From Thalassolituus sp. UBA1087 (GTDB taxonomy: Bacteria; Pseudomonadota; Gammaproteobacteria; Pseudomonadales; Oceanobacteraceae), in assembly GCA_002314145.1 (NCBI GenBank), contig DCCG01000019.1:176541-240540 (forward strand): a stretch of DNA of 64,000 nt. Direction: 5' to 3'. The position numbers and the translations under genes are program-made. The first letter of the stretch is position 1. Every line of letters begins with the position of its first letter. The notes beneath the pieces were generated by a model, which worked only from the letters and a program-made list of their open reading frames with translations, made no database searches and was not told where the DNA came from. Below, one piece after another: positions 16,981-24,912 of the stretch.

Positions 16981-17411
16981 ATGACCTGCTTAATGTTGAA
17001 CAGGGCATATTTGCCCGTGAAGAAATCATAGCGGAGGGGCCGTTCAACGCTGTGCCTGGCAGACTGACGGAAATTAAATATGTGTTCTTTGCTCAGGCCG
17101 GTGAAGTCTGGCGGATAAAAGCCATGATATTGCTGAAAAGATCCGTTGCTGCCACAAAATCAGAATCCGGATGGAATGAAACACTTGAGCGCATGGAAGG
17201 CAGTCTGCTCAGGTCAAAGACAGGAAAGCCGCTCATTAAGCGGCTTTTTTATTGGCAGAAATTACAAAACCTTATCGTACCCTTCCGCCAGATGCTTATC
17301 CTTCAGCCTTACATAATTCCCGGCGCCATAAGTAAAAAAGCTGCGTTCTTTTTCAGTAATCGGGCGTGCCTGCTTAGCCGGATTGCCTTTGTACAGATAA
17401 CCGCTTTCTAA
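16977..17411 (+). CDS. Small unknown protein, probably the 3' part of a frameshifted gene
   Basis: The frame opens after a stop at 16953-16955 and its first usable start is GTG at 16977. The plausible part is about residues 1-80 (NDLLNVEQGIFAREEI, then EIKYVFFAQAGEVWRIKAM). After that it runs straight through a clear terminator at 17225-17250 and on into the end of the convergent carbonic anhydrase gene. So the C-terminal 60 residues are unlikely to be native. No family recognised. Its place 160 bp after the orphan gene suggests a partner, perhaps an immunity protein (inference). Confidence 0.45.
   Translation: MNDLLNVEQGIFAREEIIAEGPFNAVPGRLTEIKYVFFAQAGEVWRIKAMILLKRSVAATKSESGWNETLERMEGSLLRSKTGKPLIKRLFYWQKLQNLIVPFRQMLILQPYIIPGAISKKAAFFFSNRACLLSRIAFVQITAF
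17225..17250 (+). terminator. Rho-independent terminator closing the AT-rich island
   Basis: AAAGCCGCT (17225-17233) pairs perfectly with AGCGGCTTT (17239-17247), loop CATTA, then a run of six T from 17245. It lies inside the open frame 16977-17411, which is the main reason to doubt that frame's 3' end. Confidence 0.85.
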
Positions 17412-17813
17412 CACTTTGCCGGGTGTCACCACAGCGCCGGCGGCGACGATGACTTCGTCTTCGACGATGGCGCCGTCCATGATCATGGATTTCATGCCGA
17501 TGAGTACTCGGTTGCCGATGGTGCAGCCATGCAGCATGGCCTGATGGCCGATGGTGACGTCGTCGCCGATGATCAGCGGATAGCCGCCGGGGTTGTAGTC
17601 GGAGGCGTGGGTAATGTGCAGCACGCTGCCGTCCTGCACGCTGGTGCGGGCGCCGATGCGGATGTGGTGCATATCGCCGCGGATCACGGCCAGCGGCCAC
17701 ACCGAGCAGTCGTCGCCCAGTTCAACGTCGCCGATCACTACCGCGGTGCGATCGACGAATACCCGTTCACCCAGTTTTGGGCTATAGCCCTGATAGTTTC
17801 TTACGTCTGCCAT
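17262..17813 (-). CDS. Gamma-class carbonic anhydrase family protein (YrdA-like)
   Basis: A 183-residue left-handed beta-helix protein made of hexapeptide repeats. The three metal-binding histidines are visible in HITH (about 80) and IGHQAMLHG (about 105-112). RGDMHHIRIG and the C-terminal KGNPAKQAR are family signatures. YrdA-type proteins are trimeric and bind zinc or iron, but carbonic anhydrase activity is unproven for many. The GC-rich codon use contrasts with the island beside it, so this marks a return to the core genome. Confidence 0.9.
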   Translation of the reverse strand: MADVRNYQGYSPKLGERVFVDRTAVVIGDVELGDDCSVWPLAVIRGDMHHIRIGARTSVQDGSVLHITHASDYNPGGYPLIIGDDVTIGHQAMLHGCTIGNRVLIGMKSMIMDGAIVEDEVIVAAGAVVTPGKVLESGYLYKGNPAKQARPITEKERSFFTYGAGNYVRLKDKHLAEGYDKVL

Positions 17814-17947
17814 ACTTCACCATCTGAACGTACCATTGAAATCCGGGTCATTTGACCCAATCTGAAGCTAAATAGCCACCGTTCGCTTTTATTGTTGTTG
17901 TCTGCGAACAGCCCAAATTCATCTTCAGCCAATGTCAGGAAGTCTTC

Positions 17948-19996
17948 ATGTCTGCTAATCCTCTGTTAGAGAACCATCTGTTACCGCCGTTTTCTGCCAT
18001 CCGGCCTGAGCATGTTAAGCCCGCCATCGAAACGCTGCTGAACCGCAACCGCGAGCGTATCGATGAGCTGCTGAACGAAGTAACTGAGCCGACCTGGGAC
18101 AACTTCGTGGCACCGATGACGCAGTGGGATGACGAATTGTCGCAGGCCTGGTCGCCGGTGGGCCATCTGAATGGTGTGCTCAACAGTGATGAACTGCGTG
18201 ATGCCTACAACGCCTGCCTGCCGCTGCTGAGCCAGTACAGCACTGAGATGGGCCAGAACAAAAAACTGTTTGATGCCTGGAAAGCCCTGCGCGACTCCGC
18301 GCACTACGACACTCTGAGCACGGCGCAGAAGAAAGCCGTGGACAACGCAGTGCGTGATTTCCATCTGGCCGGTGTGGATCTGCCGGAAGACAAAAAGAAA
18401 CGCTACGGCGAAATCCGCAGCCGTCTGTCGGAGCTGACGTCGAAGTTCGCCGAGAACGTGCTGGACGCCACCAATGTCTGGCAGAAAGTGATTACCGATA
18501 AATCCGAACTCGCCGGTCTGCCCGACAGCGCCATGGATCTGCTGGCACAGCAGGCGAAAGCCAAAGAAGAACCGGGTTACCTGCTGACGCTGGATTTCCC
18601 ATCCTATATGCCGGTGATGAGTTACTGCGACAACCGTGCGCTGCGCGAAGAAATGTACACGGCGTACGTCACCCGCGCCTCTGAAACGGGGCCGGACGCC
18701 GGTCAATACGACAACACTGACAATATGAATGAAATTCTGGCACTGCGGTTTGAACTGGCGCAGCTGCTGGGCTTCCCGTCTTACGCCGATTATTCGCTGG
18801 CCACCAAAATGGCGCAGTCGCCGGACGAAGTGCTGGGCTTCCTCAATGACCTGGCCGACAAGGCCAAACCTCAGGCGGAACGCGAATTTGCCGAATTAGC
18901 TGCGTTCGCGGCAGAAAACGGCTGCGCAGACATGAAGCCGTGGGACGTGACCTTCTACAGCGAAAAACTGCGTCAGGCACGCTATGCGATTTCGCAGGAG
19001 GATATCCGCCCGTATCTGCCGGTGGATACCGTGATCAAAGGTATGTTCGAAGTGGTTTCACGCCTGTACGGCGTGAGCTTTGAAGAGCAGAAAGCATTCG
19101 ATACTTACCACCCGGATGCGCGCTTCTTCCACGTCACCAAAGACGGCAAACAGATCGCTGCCTTCTATCTGGATTTATACGCGCGGGCGAAAAAACGCGG
19201 CGGCGCCTGGATGGACGATTGCCGTGTGCGTCGTCGCACCGCCGATGGCGTACAGCTGCCGGTGGCGTATCTGGTGTGTAATTTCAGCCCGGCGGTGGGC
19301 GATAAACCCGCACTGCTGACCCACGATGAAATGACCACGCTGTTCCACGAATTCGGCCATGGTCTGCACCATATGATGACGCAGATAGATGTGGCGGATG
19401 TCAGTGGTATTAACGGCGTGGCCTGGGATGCGGTCGAGCTGCCCAGTCAGTTTATGGAAAACTGGTGCTACGAACCGGAAGCACTGGCCTTCCTGTCCGG
19501 TCATTATGAAACCGGCGAACCACTGCCACAGGAACTGCTGGATAAATTACTGGCAGCCAAAAATTTCCAGAGCGCCATGGCGACCATGCGTCAGCTGGAG
19601 TTTGCACTGTTCGATTTCCGCCTGCACAACGAATACTCCGCCAGCAACCCGGTGAACGTTCAGGCGCTGCTGGACGAAGTCCGTGCCAAAGTGACGGTGG
19701 TACCCACCGTTGACTTCAACCGCTTCCAGCATGGCTTTACCCATATCTTTGCCGGCGGTTATGCCGCGGGATATTACTCCTATAAATGGGCAGAAGTGCT
19801 GAGTGCCGATGCTTACTCCCGCTTTGAGGAAGAGGGTATCTTCAACCGTGAAACCGGTGAAAGCTTCCTCAATGAGATTCTCAGTCAGGGCGGATCACAG
19901 GAAGCGGCGGTATTATTCGAGAATTTCCGCGGCCGCAAACCATCGGTTGAGCCGCTGCTGCGTCATAGTGGCATTATTGTGGAGGACGTCGCCTGA
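17948..19996 (+). CDS. prlC: Oligopeptidase A (M3 metallopeptidase)
   Basis: A 682-residue cytoplasmic zinc endopeptidase that degrades short peptides, including cleaved signal peptides. The zinc site HEFGHGLHHM lies near residue 466, and the third ligand is in the downstream Glu-containing segment GVAWDAVELPSQFMENW. The full length matches E. coli PrlC (about 680). The start at 17948 gives the expected N terminus SANPLLENHLLPPFSAI. The gene overlaps yheV at TGATG, the common arrangement in gammaproteobacteria. Confidence 0.96.
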   Translation: MSANPLLENHLLPPFSAIRPEHVKPAIETLLNRNRERIDELLNEVTEPTWDNFVAPMTQWDDELSQAWSPVGHLNGVLNSDELRDAYNACLPLLSQYSTEMGQNKKLFDAWKALRDSAHYDTLSTAQKKAVDNAVRDFHLAGVDLPEDKKKRYGEIRSRLSELTSKFAENVLDATNVWQKVITDKSELAGLPDSAMDLLAQQAKAKEEPGYLLTLDFPSYMPVMSYCDNRALREEMYTAYVTRASETGPDAGQYDNTDNMNEILALRFELAQLLGFPSYADYSLATKMAQSPDEVLGFLNDLADKAKPQAEREFAELAAFAAENGCADMKPWDVTFYSEKLRQARYAISQEDIRPYLPVDTVIKGMFEVVSRLYGVSFEEQKAFDTYHPDARFFHVTKDGKQIAAFYLDLYARAKKRGGAWMDDCRVRRRTADGVQLPVAYLVCNFSPAVGDKPALLTHDEMTTLFHEFGHGLHHMMTQIDVADVSGINGVAWDAVELPSQFMENWCYEPEALAFLSGHYETGEPLPQELLDKLLAAKNFQSAMATMRQLEFALFDFRLHNEYSASNPVNVQALLDEVRAKVTVVPTVDFNRFQHGFTHIFAGGYAAGYYSYKWAEVLSADAYSRFEEEGIFNRETGESFLNEILSQGGSQEAAVLFENFRGRKPSVEPLLRHSGIIVEDVA

Positions 19997-20286
19997 TGGG
20001 CAATTATCAGTCAGAAAAACGCCCGCGCCGGTTTATCGCCGGTGCGGTGTGTCCGAAATGCAGTGAAATGGACAAAACGGTGATGTACAGCGATGAGTCC
20101 GGGGAAGAAGTACGTGAATGCGTCGCCTGTGGTTACAAACAGACGTATTCCGAACAGTTACAGGAAGATGCCGCGGCTGAACAGCTGGTAACCCGCGTCA
20201 CGCCTGAGGGTAAGGTGGTATACGATGAAGGCGAACAGCCGCTGAAGATCATCGGAATGTCGCCGGAGGACAGTGACAATACTTAA
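19996..20286 (+). CDS. yheV: YheV-family zinc-ribbon-like protein
   Basis: A 96-residue protein. The first part matches YheV (DUF2387): KRPRRFIAGAVCPKC near residue 20, then VRECVACGYKQ, giving two CxxC knuckles for a metal, likely zinc. The C-terminal tail (EDAAAEQ onward) is acidic. Function is unknown. It is translationally coupled to prlC. Confidence 0.88.
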   Translation: MGNYQSEKRPRRFIAGAVCPKCSEMDKTVMYSDESGEEVRECVACGYKQTYSEQLQEDAAAEQLVTRVTPEGKVVYDEGEQPLKIIGMSPEDSDNT

Positions 20287-20350
20287 CAAAACAAAATTGG
20301 ACTTATAACTGTCCGTAATTAAACTGAAACCTAATACAGCACCCGACCCG

Positions 20351-20394
20351 CAGGCCACCGGTACAAGGACGTACCCGTGGCCTGTGTTGTTTCC
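20351..20394 (+). terminator. Terminator after prlC-yheV
   Basis: A 14-bp stem with one mismatch, CAGGCCACCGGTAC (20351-20364) and GTACCCGTGGCCTG (20371-20384), loop AAGGAC, is followed by TGTTGTTTCC. The T-run is interrupted, so termination is likely but not certain. Confidence 0.6.
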
Positions 20395-20510
20395 GGACAC
20401 TGTCCCGGTTCTGCAACGAATTCTTCACTGATTCCCATATTGTGCCTGTGGGCACTTTCTACTAGCCTACTGAATTCTGTTTTCCCGTTTTGTAAGGATA
20501 CGCCAGCGTC

Positions 20511-22211
20511 ATGAGGCAACTGATCCGCTCGTTGCTCGTCCTTCTCCCGCTTCTGTTTCAGGTCGGGTGCGCTACGTATGGTGCAGGCATCGATGGTGCC
20601 ATCATGGACGCACGACAGGGCAAACTGGAAGATTCCGCTGCCAAAATTGAAACCACCCTGTCGCCCACCGGCAATGACCGCCTGCTTTATCATCTGGAGC
20701 TGGGAATGGTGCGCCATCTGCAGGGGCAGTACGCGGAAAGCAACCGGCTGCTGGAAAAGGCCGAGCGCATCGCCGAAGATCTTGAAACGCGCCGCGTTGG
20801 TGATGAACTGTCGGTGCTGATGACGAACCCGCGTATGGGGCCCTACCCGGGGGCTGAATTCGAACGCGTGCTGATCAACTACTACAAATCCCTGAACTAT
20901 CTTGAGCTGGCGGAGCAGGCCACTACCCGCAATGAGCGGCTGGATAACCTGGAAGCAGCCAGGGTCGAAGCCCGCCGTATCATCATCAAACTCAACGACA
21001 TTAATTCGCGTAAAGGCAACTACCAGCAGAAGAAAGACGAAGACGAACGTACTTTCAGCAAGATCATGGATGTGTTTGATCTGTTGCTCGGGAATTTCGT
21101 TAAAAGTGATGACTGGGAATACCGCGATGACGCCCTGGCGCATTATCTCGCCGGGGTCAGCTTTGAAATGAACGGCGAATACGACGACGCCCGCATCAGC
21201 TACCAGAAGGCGGCAGAAGCTTACGAAGGCGGCTTCAGTAAACAGTATTTTCTGGACCCGGCCATCAATCGGCAGGCCTGGTTTGATGTTATCCGTATGA
21301 TGCGTAAAGCTGGCGGCTACGAACGCGAATGGCCGGCACTGGCGGAAGAAAAACTGACCGCTGAACAGCGCGATGCGCTGACGCAGTGGAATGATGACAA
21401 AGCCCAGCTGATCGTGCTGGAAGACAAAGGGCTGGCGCCGCAGCGCAAAGAAATGAATCTGCAGCTGTCGGTGAATCCCAATATCCGTTCTCTGTCGCTG
21501 AGCCCTTATCTGGTCGGTAACAACCGTGATGAGCTGGCCTGGTTTTACGTGCTGTACGCCGATAAAAGCCTGTACGGACTGGTGACGGCTTACCTGAATG
21601 TCTCACGTGAAACCTTCCACCCGGTGTTTCTGAAAAAGACTGTGCCGCTGGGGCCGCTCTGGCACCAGGCTGAGCGACTGGGGCTGATCAGCGCCATTGG
21701 CAATTCCCTGCGTGTCACTGTGCCCTATTATGGTCGTCTGCAACACGAAGGCCCGTCGGTTCTGCAGGCCGGCAATGAGCGCCTGCCACTGCTGGAAGCC
21801 TCCAGCCCCGGCATGATAGCGGTGCAGGAACAGCTGGTGAACGCCGGTGCCGATATCCGCGCAGCGCTGGCGCGCTCCGCCTTTAAAGCCCTGACCGCGC
21901 AGAGCGCGACCAACGCGCTGACAGGCAACAACAAAGATCAGGATGACGGCACTCAGGCGCTGTTCAGTTTTGCCGGCAAACTGCTGATGCAGTTAACGGA
22001 AGCAGCAGAAACCCGTAACTGGCTGCTGCTGCCCAATGAGATCCGTCTGCGACGCATTGTGCTGGAGCCGGGAGAACACCAGCTTGAGGTGATGTCAGAC
22101 AGACTGAATGCCGGTCAGCAGGTGCACCGCACCACGGTGAACCTGAAGGCCGGTGATATCCATTTGTGGCGTCTGCGCACCTTTGATGGTGCGCCGCCGA
22201 AAAGCCAATAA
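20511..22211 (+). CDS. COG3014-family lipoprotein with TPR-like repeats
   Basis: A 566-residue envelope lipoprotein. The signal peptide ends in FQVGC with the lipidated Cys near residue 20. The N-terminal half is helical with TPR-like pairs (GKLEDSAAKIE, GQYAESNRLLEKAERI, GEYDDARISYQKA). The rest is a mixed domain that ends in a beta-rich stretch. This matches COG3014, function unknown. In Vibrio and relatives it precedes an LpoB-type gene and an LPP20 gene, exactly as here, so it is likely tied to peptidoglycan synthesis or outer-membrane physiology (inference). Confidence 0.85.
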   Translation: MRQLIRSLLVLLPLLFQVGCATYGAGIDGAIMDARQGKLEDSAAKIETTLSPTGNDRLLYHLELGMVRHLQGQYAESNRLLEKAERIAEDLETRRVGDELSVLMTNPRMGPYPGAEFERVLINYYKSLNYLELAEQATTRNERLDNLEAARVEARRIIIKLNDINSRKGNYQQKKDEDERTFSKIMDVFDLLLGNFVKSDDWEYRDDALAHYLAGVSFEMNGEYDDARISYQKAAEAYEGGFSKQYFLDPAINRQAWFDVIRMMRKAGGYEREWPALAEEKLTAEQRDALTQWNDDKAQLIVLEDKGLAPQRKEMNLQLSVNPNIRSLSLSPYLVGNNRDELAWFYVLYADKSLYGLVTAYLNVSRETFHPVFLKKTVPLGPLWHQAERLGLISAIGNSLRVTVPYYGRLQHEGPSVLQAGNERLPLLEASSPGMIAVQEQLVNAGADIRAALARSAFKALTAQSATNALTGNNKDQDDGTQALFSFAGKLLMQLTEAAETRNWLLLPNEIRLRRIVLEPGEHQLEVMSDRLNAGQQVHRTTVNLKAGDIHLWRLRTFDGAPPKSQ

Positions 22212-22261
22212 TCATGGTCAACGCCCTTCTTTGAGAAGGCCAATAACGAAAGGACAAAACT

Positions 22262-22864
22262 ATGCACACAATCAGCAAACTGACCGCCTGTACGCTGCTG
22301 GGTCTGGCCGTGGTGGCCACCTCGGCCTGTTCCACCAAGGTAACGCGGCTGCAGGAAGGCGAAGAAGTCGCGCTGTCTGACCGCTGGAACGCCAAAGATT
22401 CTGAGCTGGTGGCCAATGAAATGATCAGCGATGCGCTGTCGTTTCCCTGGGCCAGCGAGTTCGAGATGAACAACAGCCGCAAGCCGACGGTGATCGTGTC
22501 GCGCATTACCAACAAATCTCACGAACACATCGCCATCGATACCTTCGTGAACGATATCAAGCGCGCCATTATCCGCTCCGGCAAAGCCAATTTTGTCGCC
22601 GCAGGTGAAGAGCGTGATGCCATCCGTGACGAACGCCGTGATCAGGAACTGAACGCTAAGGATGCCAAGCAGATGGGGCAGGAAAAAGCCGCTGACTTCG
22701 CTCTGTCCGGTAGTATCAACTCCATCGTTGATCAGGTGGGCAAAGACCGTGTCACCTTCTATCAGGTGGACCTGAGACTGGTGGATATGGAATCCAACAT
22801 CGAAGTGTGGAACGGCCAGAAGAAAATCCAGAAGCTGCAGGAAAAATCCTCGTTTGGATTCTAG
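22262..22864 (+). CDS. lpoB: Penicillin-binding protein activator LpoB
   Basis: A 200-residue outer-membrane lipoprotein with lipobox TSAC (Cys about 23). The mature domain has the LpoB pattern: ELVANEMISDAL, RKPTVIVSRITNKSHEHI, DTFVNDIKRAIIRSGKANFV and YQVDLRLVDMESNIEVWNG. LpoB reaches through the periplasm to stimulate PBP1b. AAGGA lies before the ATG. The TAG stop is made at the junction with a 53-bp hairpin element (22864-22916), so the native C terminus may have been changed by one or more residues. Confidence 0.9.
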   Translation: MHTISKLTACTLLGLAVVATSACSTKVTRLQEGEEVALSDRWNAKDSELVANEMISDALSFPWASEFEMNNSRKPTVIVSRITNKSHEHIAIDTFVNDIKRAIIRSGKANFVAAGEERDAIRDERRDQELNAKDAKQMGQEKAADFALSGSINSIVDQVGKDRVTFYQVDLRLVDMESNIEVWNGQKKIQKLQEKSSFGF

Positions 22865-22916
22865 GGCCTGCTAACACTAAGTGAATCTGGCCTGTCCAAT
22901 GAGTGTTAACAGGCCC
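22864..22916. repeat. 53-bp MITE-like hairpin between lpoB and the LPP20 gene
   Basis: GGGCCTGCTAACACT (22864-22878) pairs at 14 of 15 positions with AGTGTTAACAGGCCC (22902-22916). The 23-nt loop repeats GGCCTG inside it. The element is flanked by TA on both sides (22862-22863 and 22917-22918), as expected of a TA target duplication. No T-run follows, so a terminator is less likely. Alternatives are an mRNA processing hairpin or attenuator between the two genes. Confidence 0.45.
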
Positions 22917-22931
22917 TAAGGAGAGGCGATC

Positions 22932-23969
22932 TTGAATAAGTCGATTTGCCTGGCGCTGCTGGTCCCGGCTCTGTTGCTCGCAGGCTGTGCCTCGACTCAG
23001 AGCGGCACCGCTGCCGTCAAAGAAAAAGCTGAGCAGGCCATGCGCCCGGGGTGGATTACGCAACCGCCGCGCCAGAGTGGTATGGCCTATGGGGTTGGCT
23101 CCATGGAAGTGTACGGCGACCAGGCAGCGGCGGTTAAACGGGCCACACAACTGGCCCGTATTGATCTGGTTTCGCAGCTGAAAGTCACTGTATCCGGCGA
23201 TTTCAGCAGCAGTACCACAGAAACGTCCGGCACGGGTAAAGATACTCAGGTGCAGCGCAGCGTCAGCAATTATGCGCGCAGTCAGGTGCCGGAAGCAGAA
23301 CTGGATGAAGTTGAAGTCTCGGATACCTACGTGGATCAGAAGTATGCCTATGTACTGGTGGAGCTGAACCGTACACAGGCCGCTGCGCGTCTGAAACGCG
23401 ATATCGCAGACCTTGATCAGCAGATTACCGACATAGGCGCACAGGATGTCTCCGGTACGCCGCTGCAGCAGCTGCGTCCGTTATTGCCGGCTGTGCGGCT
23501 GTTCGCCCAGCGTCAGCGTTTAGCCGAGCGGCTGGCATTGGTCAGCATGGAGCGCAAAGGCGCACCGCTGAGCGCAGAGCTGCGTGCAGTGCAGCGGGAT
23601 ATCTATGACCGTATCAGTGCCCTGCGGGTGTCTGTGGTTGCTGTCGACAGACAAAGCGAATCATTGCGTGGCGGGATTGTTGAGGCACTGACGGCGCAGG
23701 GGATGAAAATTCAGCAGGGTGGTGCGGCCGACCTGGAATTTCAGATTGACGCTGAACAGATTGGCCGCCAACAGGATGGTAACGTCTACGCCTTTATCGA
23801 TTGCCGGGTGACCATTGTGGATGGCACCGGCCGCGCGGTCAGCTCATTCAGCCGCCAGGCAAAAGGCGTTTCAGGCATCGAGCAGCTTGCCGGCCAGAAA
23901 GCGGTGCGGGCCGTGGCCGGAATGATTGCCGAAGAGCTGGCGGTGACGTTGGTGGATAAGCTGCATTAA
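22932..23969 (+). CDS. LPP20-family lipoprotein
   Basis: A 345-residue lipoprotein starting at TTG (22932) after AGGAGAGG. Lipobox LAGC puts the lipidated Cys near residue 19. The LPP20 domain (about 40-155) includes RPGWITQPP, YGVGS, AVKRATQLARIDLV and the YVDQKYAYVLVELNR strand. A helical middle part and a second mixed domain follow. LPP20 proteins are outer-membrane lipoproteins; their role is not settled. It is third in the COG3014-lpoB-LPP20 unit and is followed by a strong terminator. Confidence 0.85.
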   Translation: MNKSICLALLVPALLLAGCASTQSGTAAVKEKAEQAMRPGWITQPPRQSGMAYGVGSMEVYGDQAAAVKRATQLARIDLVSQLKVTVSGDFSSSTTETSGTGKDTQVQRSVSNYARSQVPEAELDEVEVSDTYVDQKYAYVLVELNRTQAAARLKRDIADLDQQITDIGAQDVSGTPLQQLRPLLPAVRLFAQRQRLAERLALVSMERKGAPLSAELRAVQRDIYDRISALRVSVVAVDRQSESLRGGIVEALTAQGMKIQQGGAADLEFQIDAEQIGRQQDGNVYAFIDCRVTIVDGTGRAVSSFSRQAKGVSGIEQLAGQKAVRAVAGMIAEELAVTLVDKLH

Positions 23970-24008
23970 GCGCTGAAGCCATCCTGCGACGGGGCGGTTT
24001 GAACGCAC

Positions 24009-24038
24009 AAAAAACGGGAGCATGGCTCCCGTTTTTTT
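24009..24038. terminator. Bidirectional Rho-independent terminator
   Basis: ACGGGAG and CTCCCGT pair around CATGG, with an A-run on the left and seven T on the right (24009-24038). It serves both the LPP20 gene and the convergent gene ending at 24063. Confidence 0.9.
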
Positions 24039-24062
24039 ATGCTCAGCCTTTATTTAATGACG

Positions 24063-24704
24063 TTACAGCAGATTGCTGGTCAGCCCCATTTCACCGGACA
24101 TGGATGGCCAGCGGCGCCAGATATGCACCAGGTTGTCGGCACTTTTCTTATCGATAAAGGCTTTAAAGTCAGCATTGCCATAAGGATCTGTTTTGCCGGA
24201 CAGGCGGCTGACGGCAGCCTGTGTCAGCTTGTCCAGATCGTTGGCAAAGGGTTCACCAATCAGGGTATGAATAATCACGTTCGACAGGGTCATATCCATG
24301 GGCGTCAGTGGCTGACCGACCTGATTGATATAAGATTCATTCACTTCTTCCAGCAGACGATGGGCCAGATAAGCTTCATACATCAGGCTCGCCAGACCCG
24401 CGGAACCGTTCAGTTCTGCCGGTGGCATGGTAAAAAACTGGCGTGCCACCCGCACGATGGGCTCAACAAAATCGCCCAGGCCAGCTTCGCTGGCGGCGCT
24501 TTCCAGATCGTCCAGCATCCGGGGCGCGTCCTGAATGTAGCGGATTACAAATTCCAGCAGTTTTTCGTCGGCCTGCTCTTCCGGCAGGTCGACGATACGG
24601 GCAACCTGACCGGCCCGGGATGCCAGCGCCTGACGTAAATGCCCGGTTGATGCTTCTTCTGCCACCGCCTGATGGATGTTGAACTCAATCTCTTGCTCAG
24701 ACAT
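24063..24704 (-). CDS. Uncharacterised 213-residue helical protein
   Basis: No family recognised. The sequence is acidic and mostly helical, with no signal peptide, membrane segment or cysteine cluster. Notable stretches are RAGQVARIVDLPEEQADEKL and the C-terminal SADNLVHIWRRWPSMSGEMG. Codon use is like the neighbours, and the frame is clean, so it is a real gene. It is flanked by its own promoter region and a shared terminator, so it is a single-gene unit. Confidence 0.7.
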   Translation of the reverse strand: MSEQEIEFNIHQAVAEEASTGHLRQALASRAGQVARIVDLPEEQADEKLLEFVIRYIQDAPRMLDDLESAASEAGLGDFVEPIVRVARQFFTMPPAELNGSAGLASLMYEAYLAHRLLEEVNESYINQVGQPLTPMDMTLSNVIIHTLIGEPFANDLDKLTQAAVSRLSGKTDPYGNADFKAFIDKKSADNLVHIWRRWPSMSGEMGLTSNLL

Positions 24705-24912
24705 AACCTTGTCGTTTCCTCCTGCCGCCAGCGCGAACGGTCCAAGTTATAGCCGTGGAAAACCGAACGCAATGAAAAACTGCAGCACTGCTCAGATGGA
24801 AGTTACCCTGATCTTCATTTTCTAAAAAAGTCATTGAAAATCAATCGGTTAACAGCTTTCTTTCTGTCAACATTGGAAAGTATAGTAAAGATTGACGCTC
24901 TCACCAGCTCTG

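Noticed and set aside
22864..22916. Rho-independent terminator after lpoB
   Set aside because: Strong stem but long loop and no T-run; TA-flanked terminal repeats fit a miniature element better.
24705..24912. Possible LexA box or small RNA between the helical protein gene and the MATE gene
   Set aside because: No CTGT-N8-ACAG match and no terminator-like end was found in the gap.
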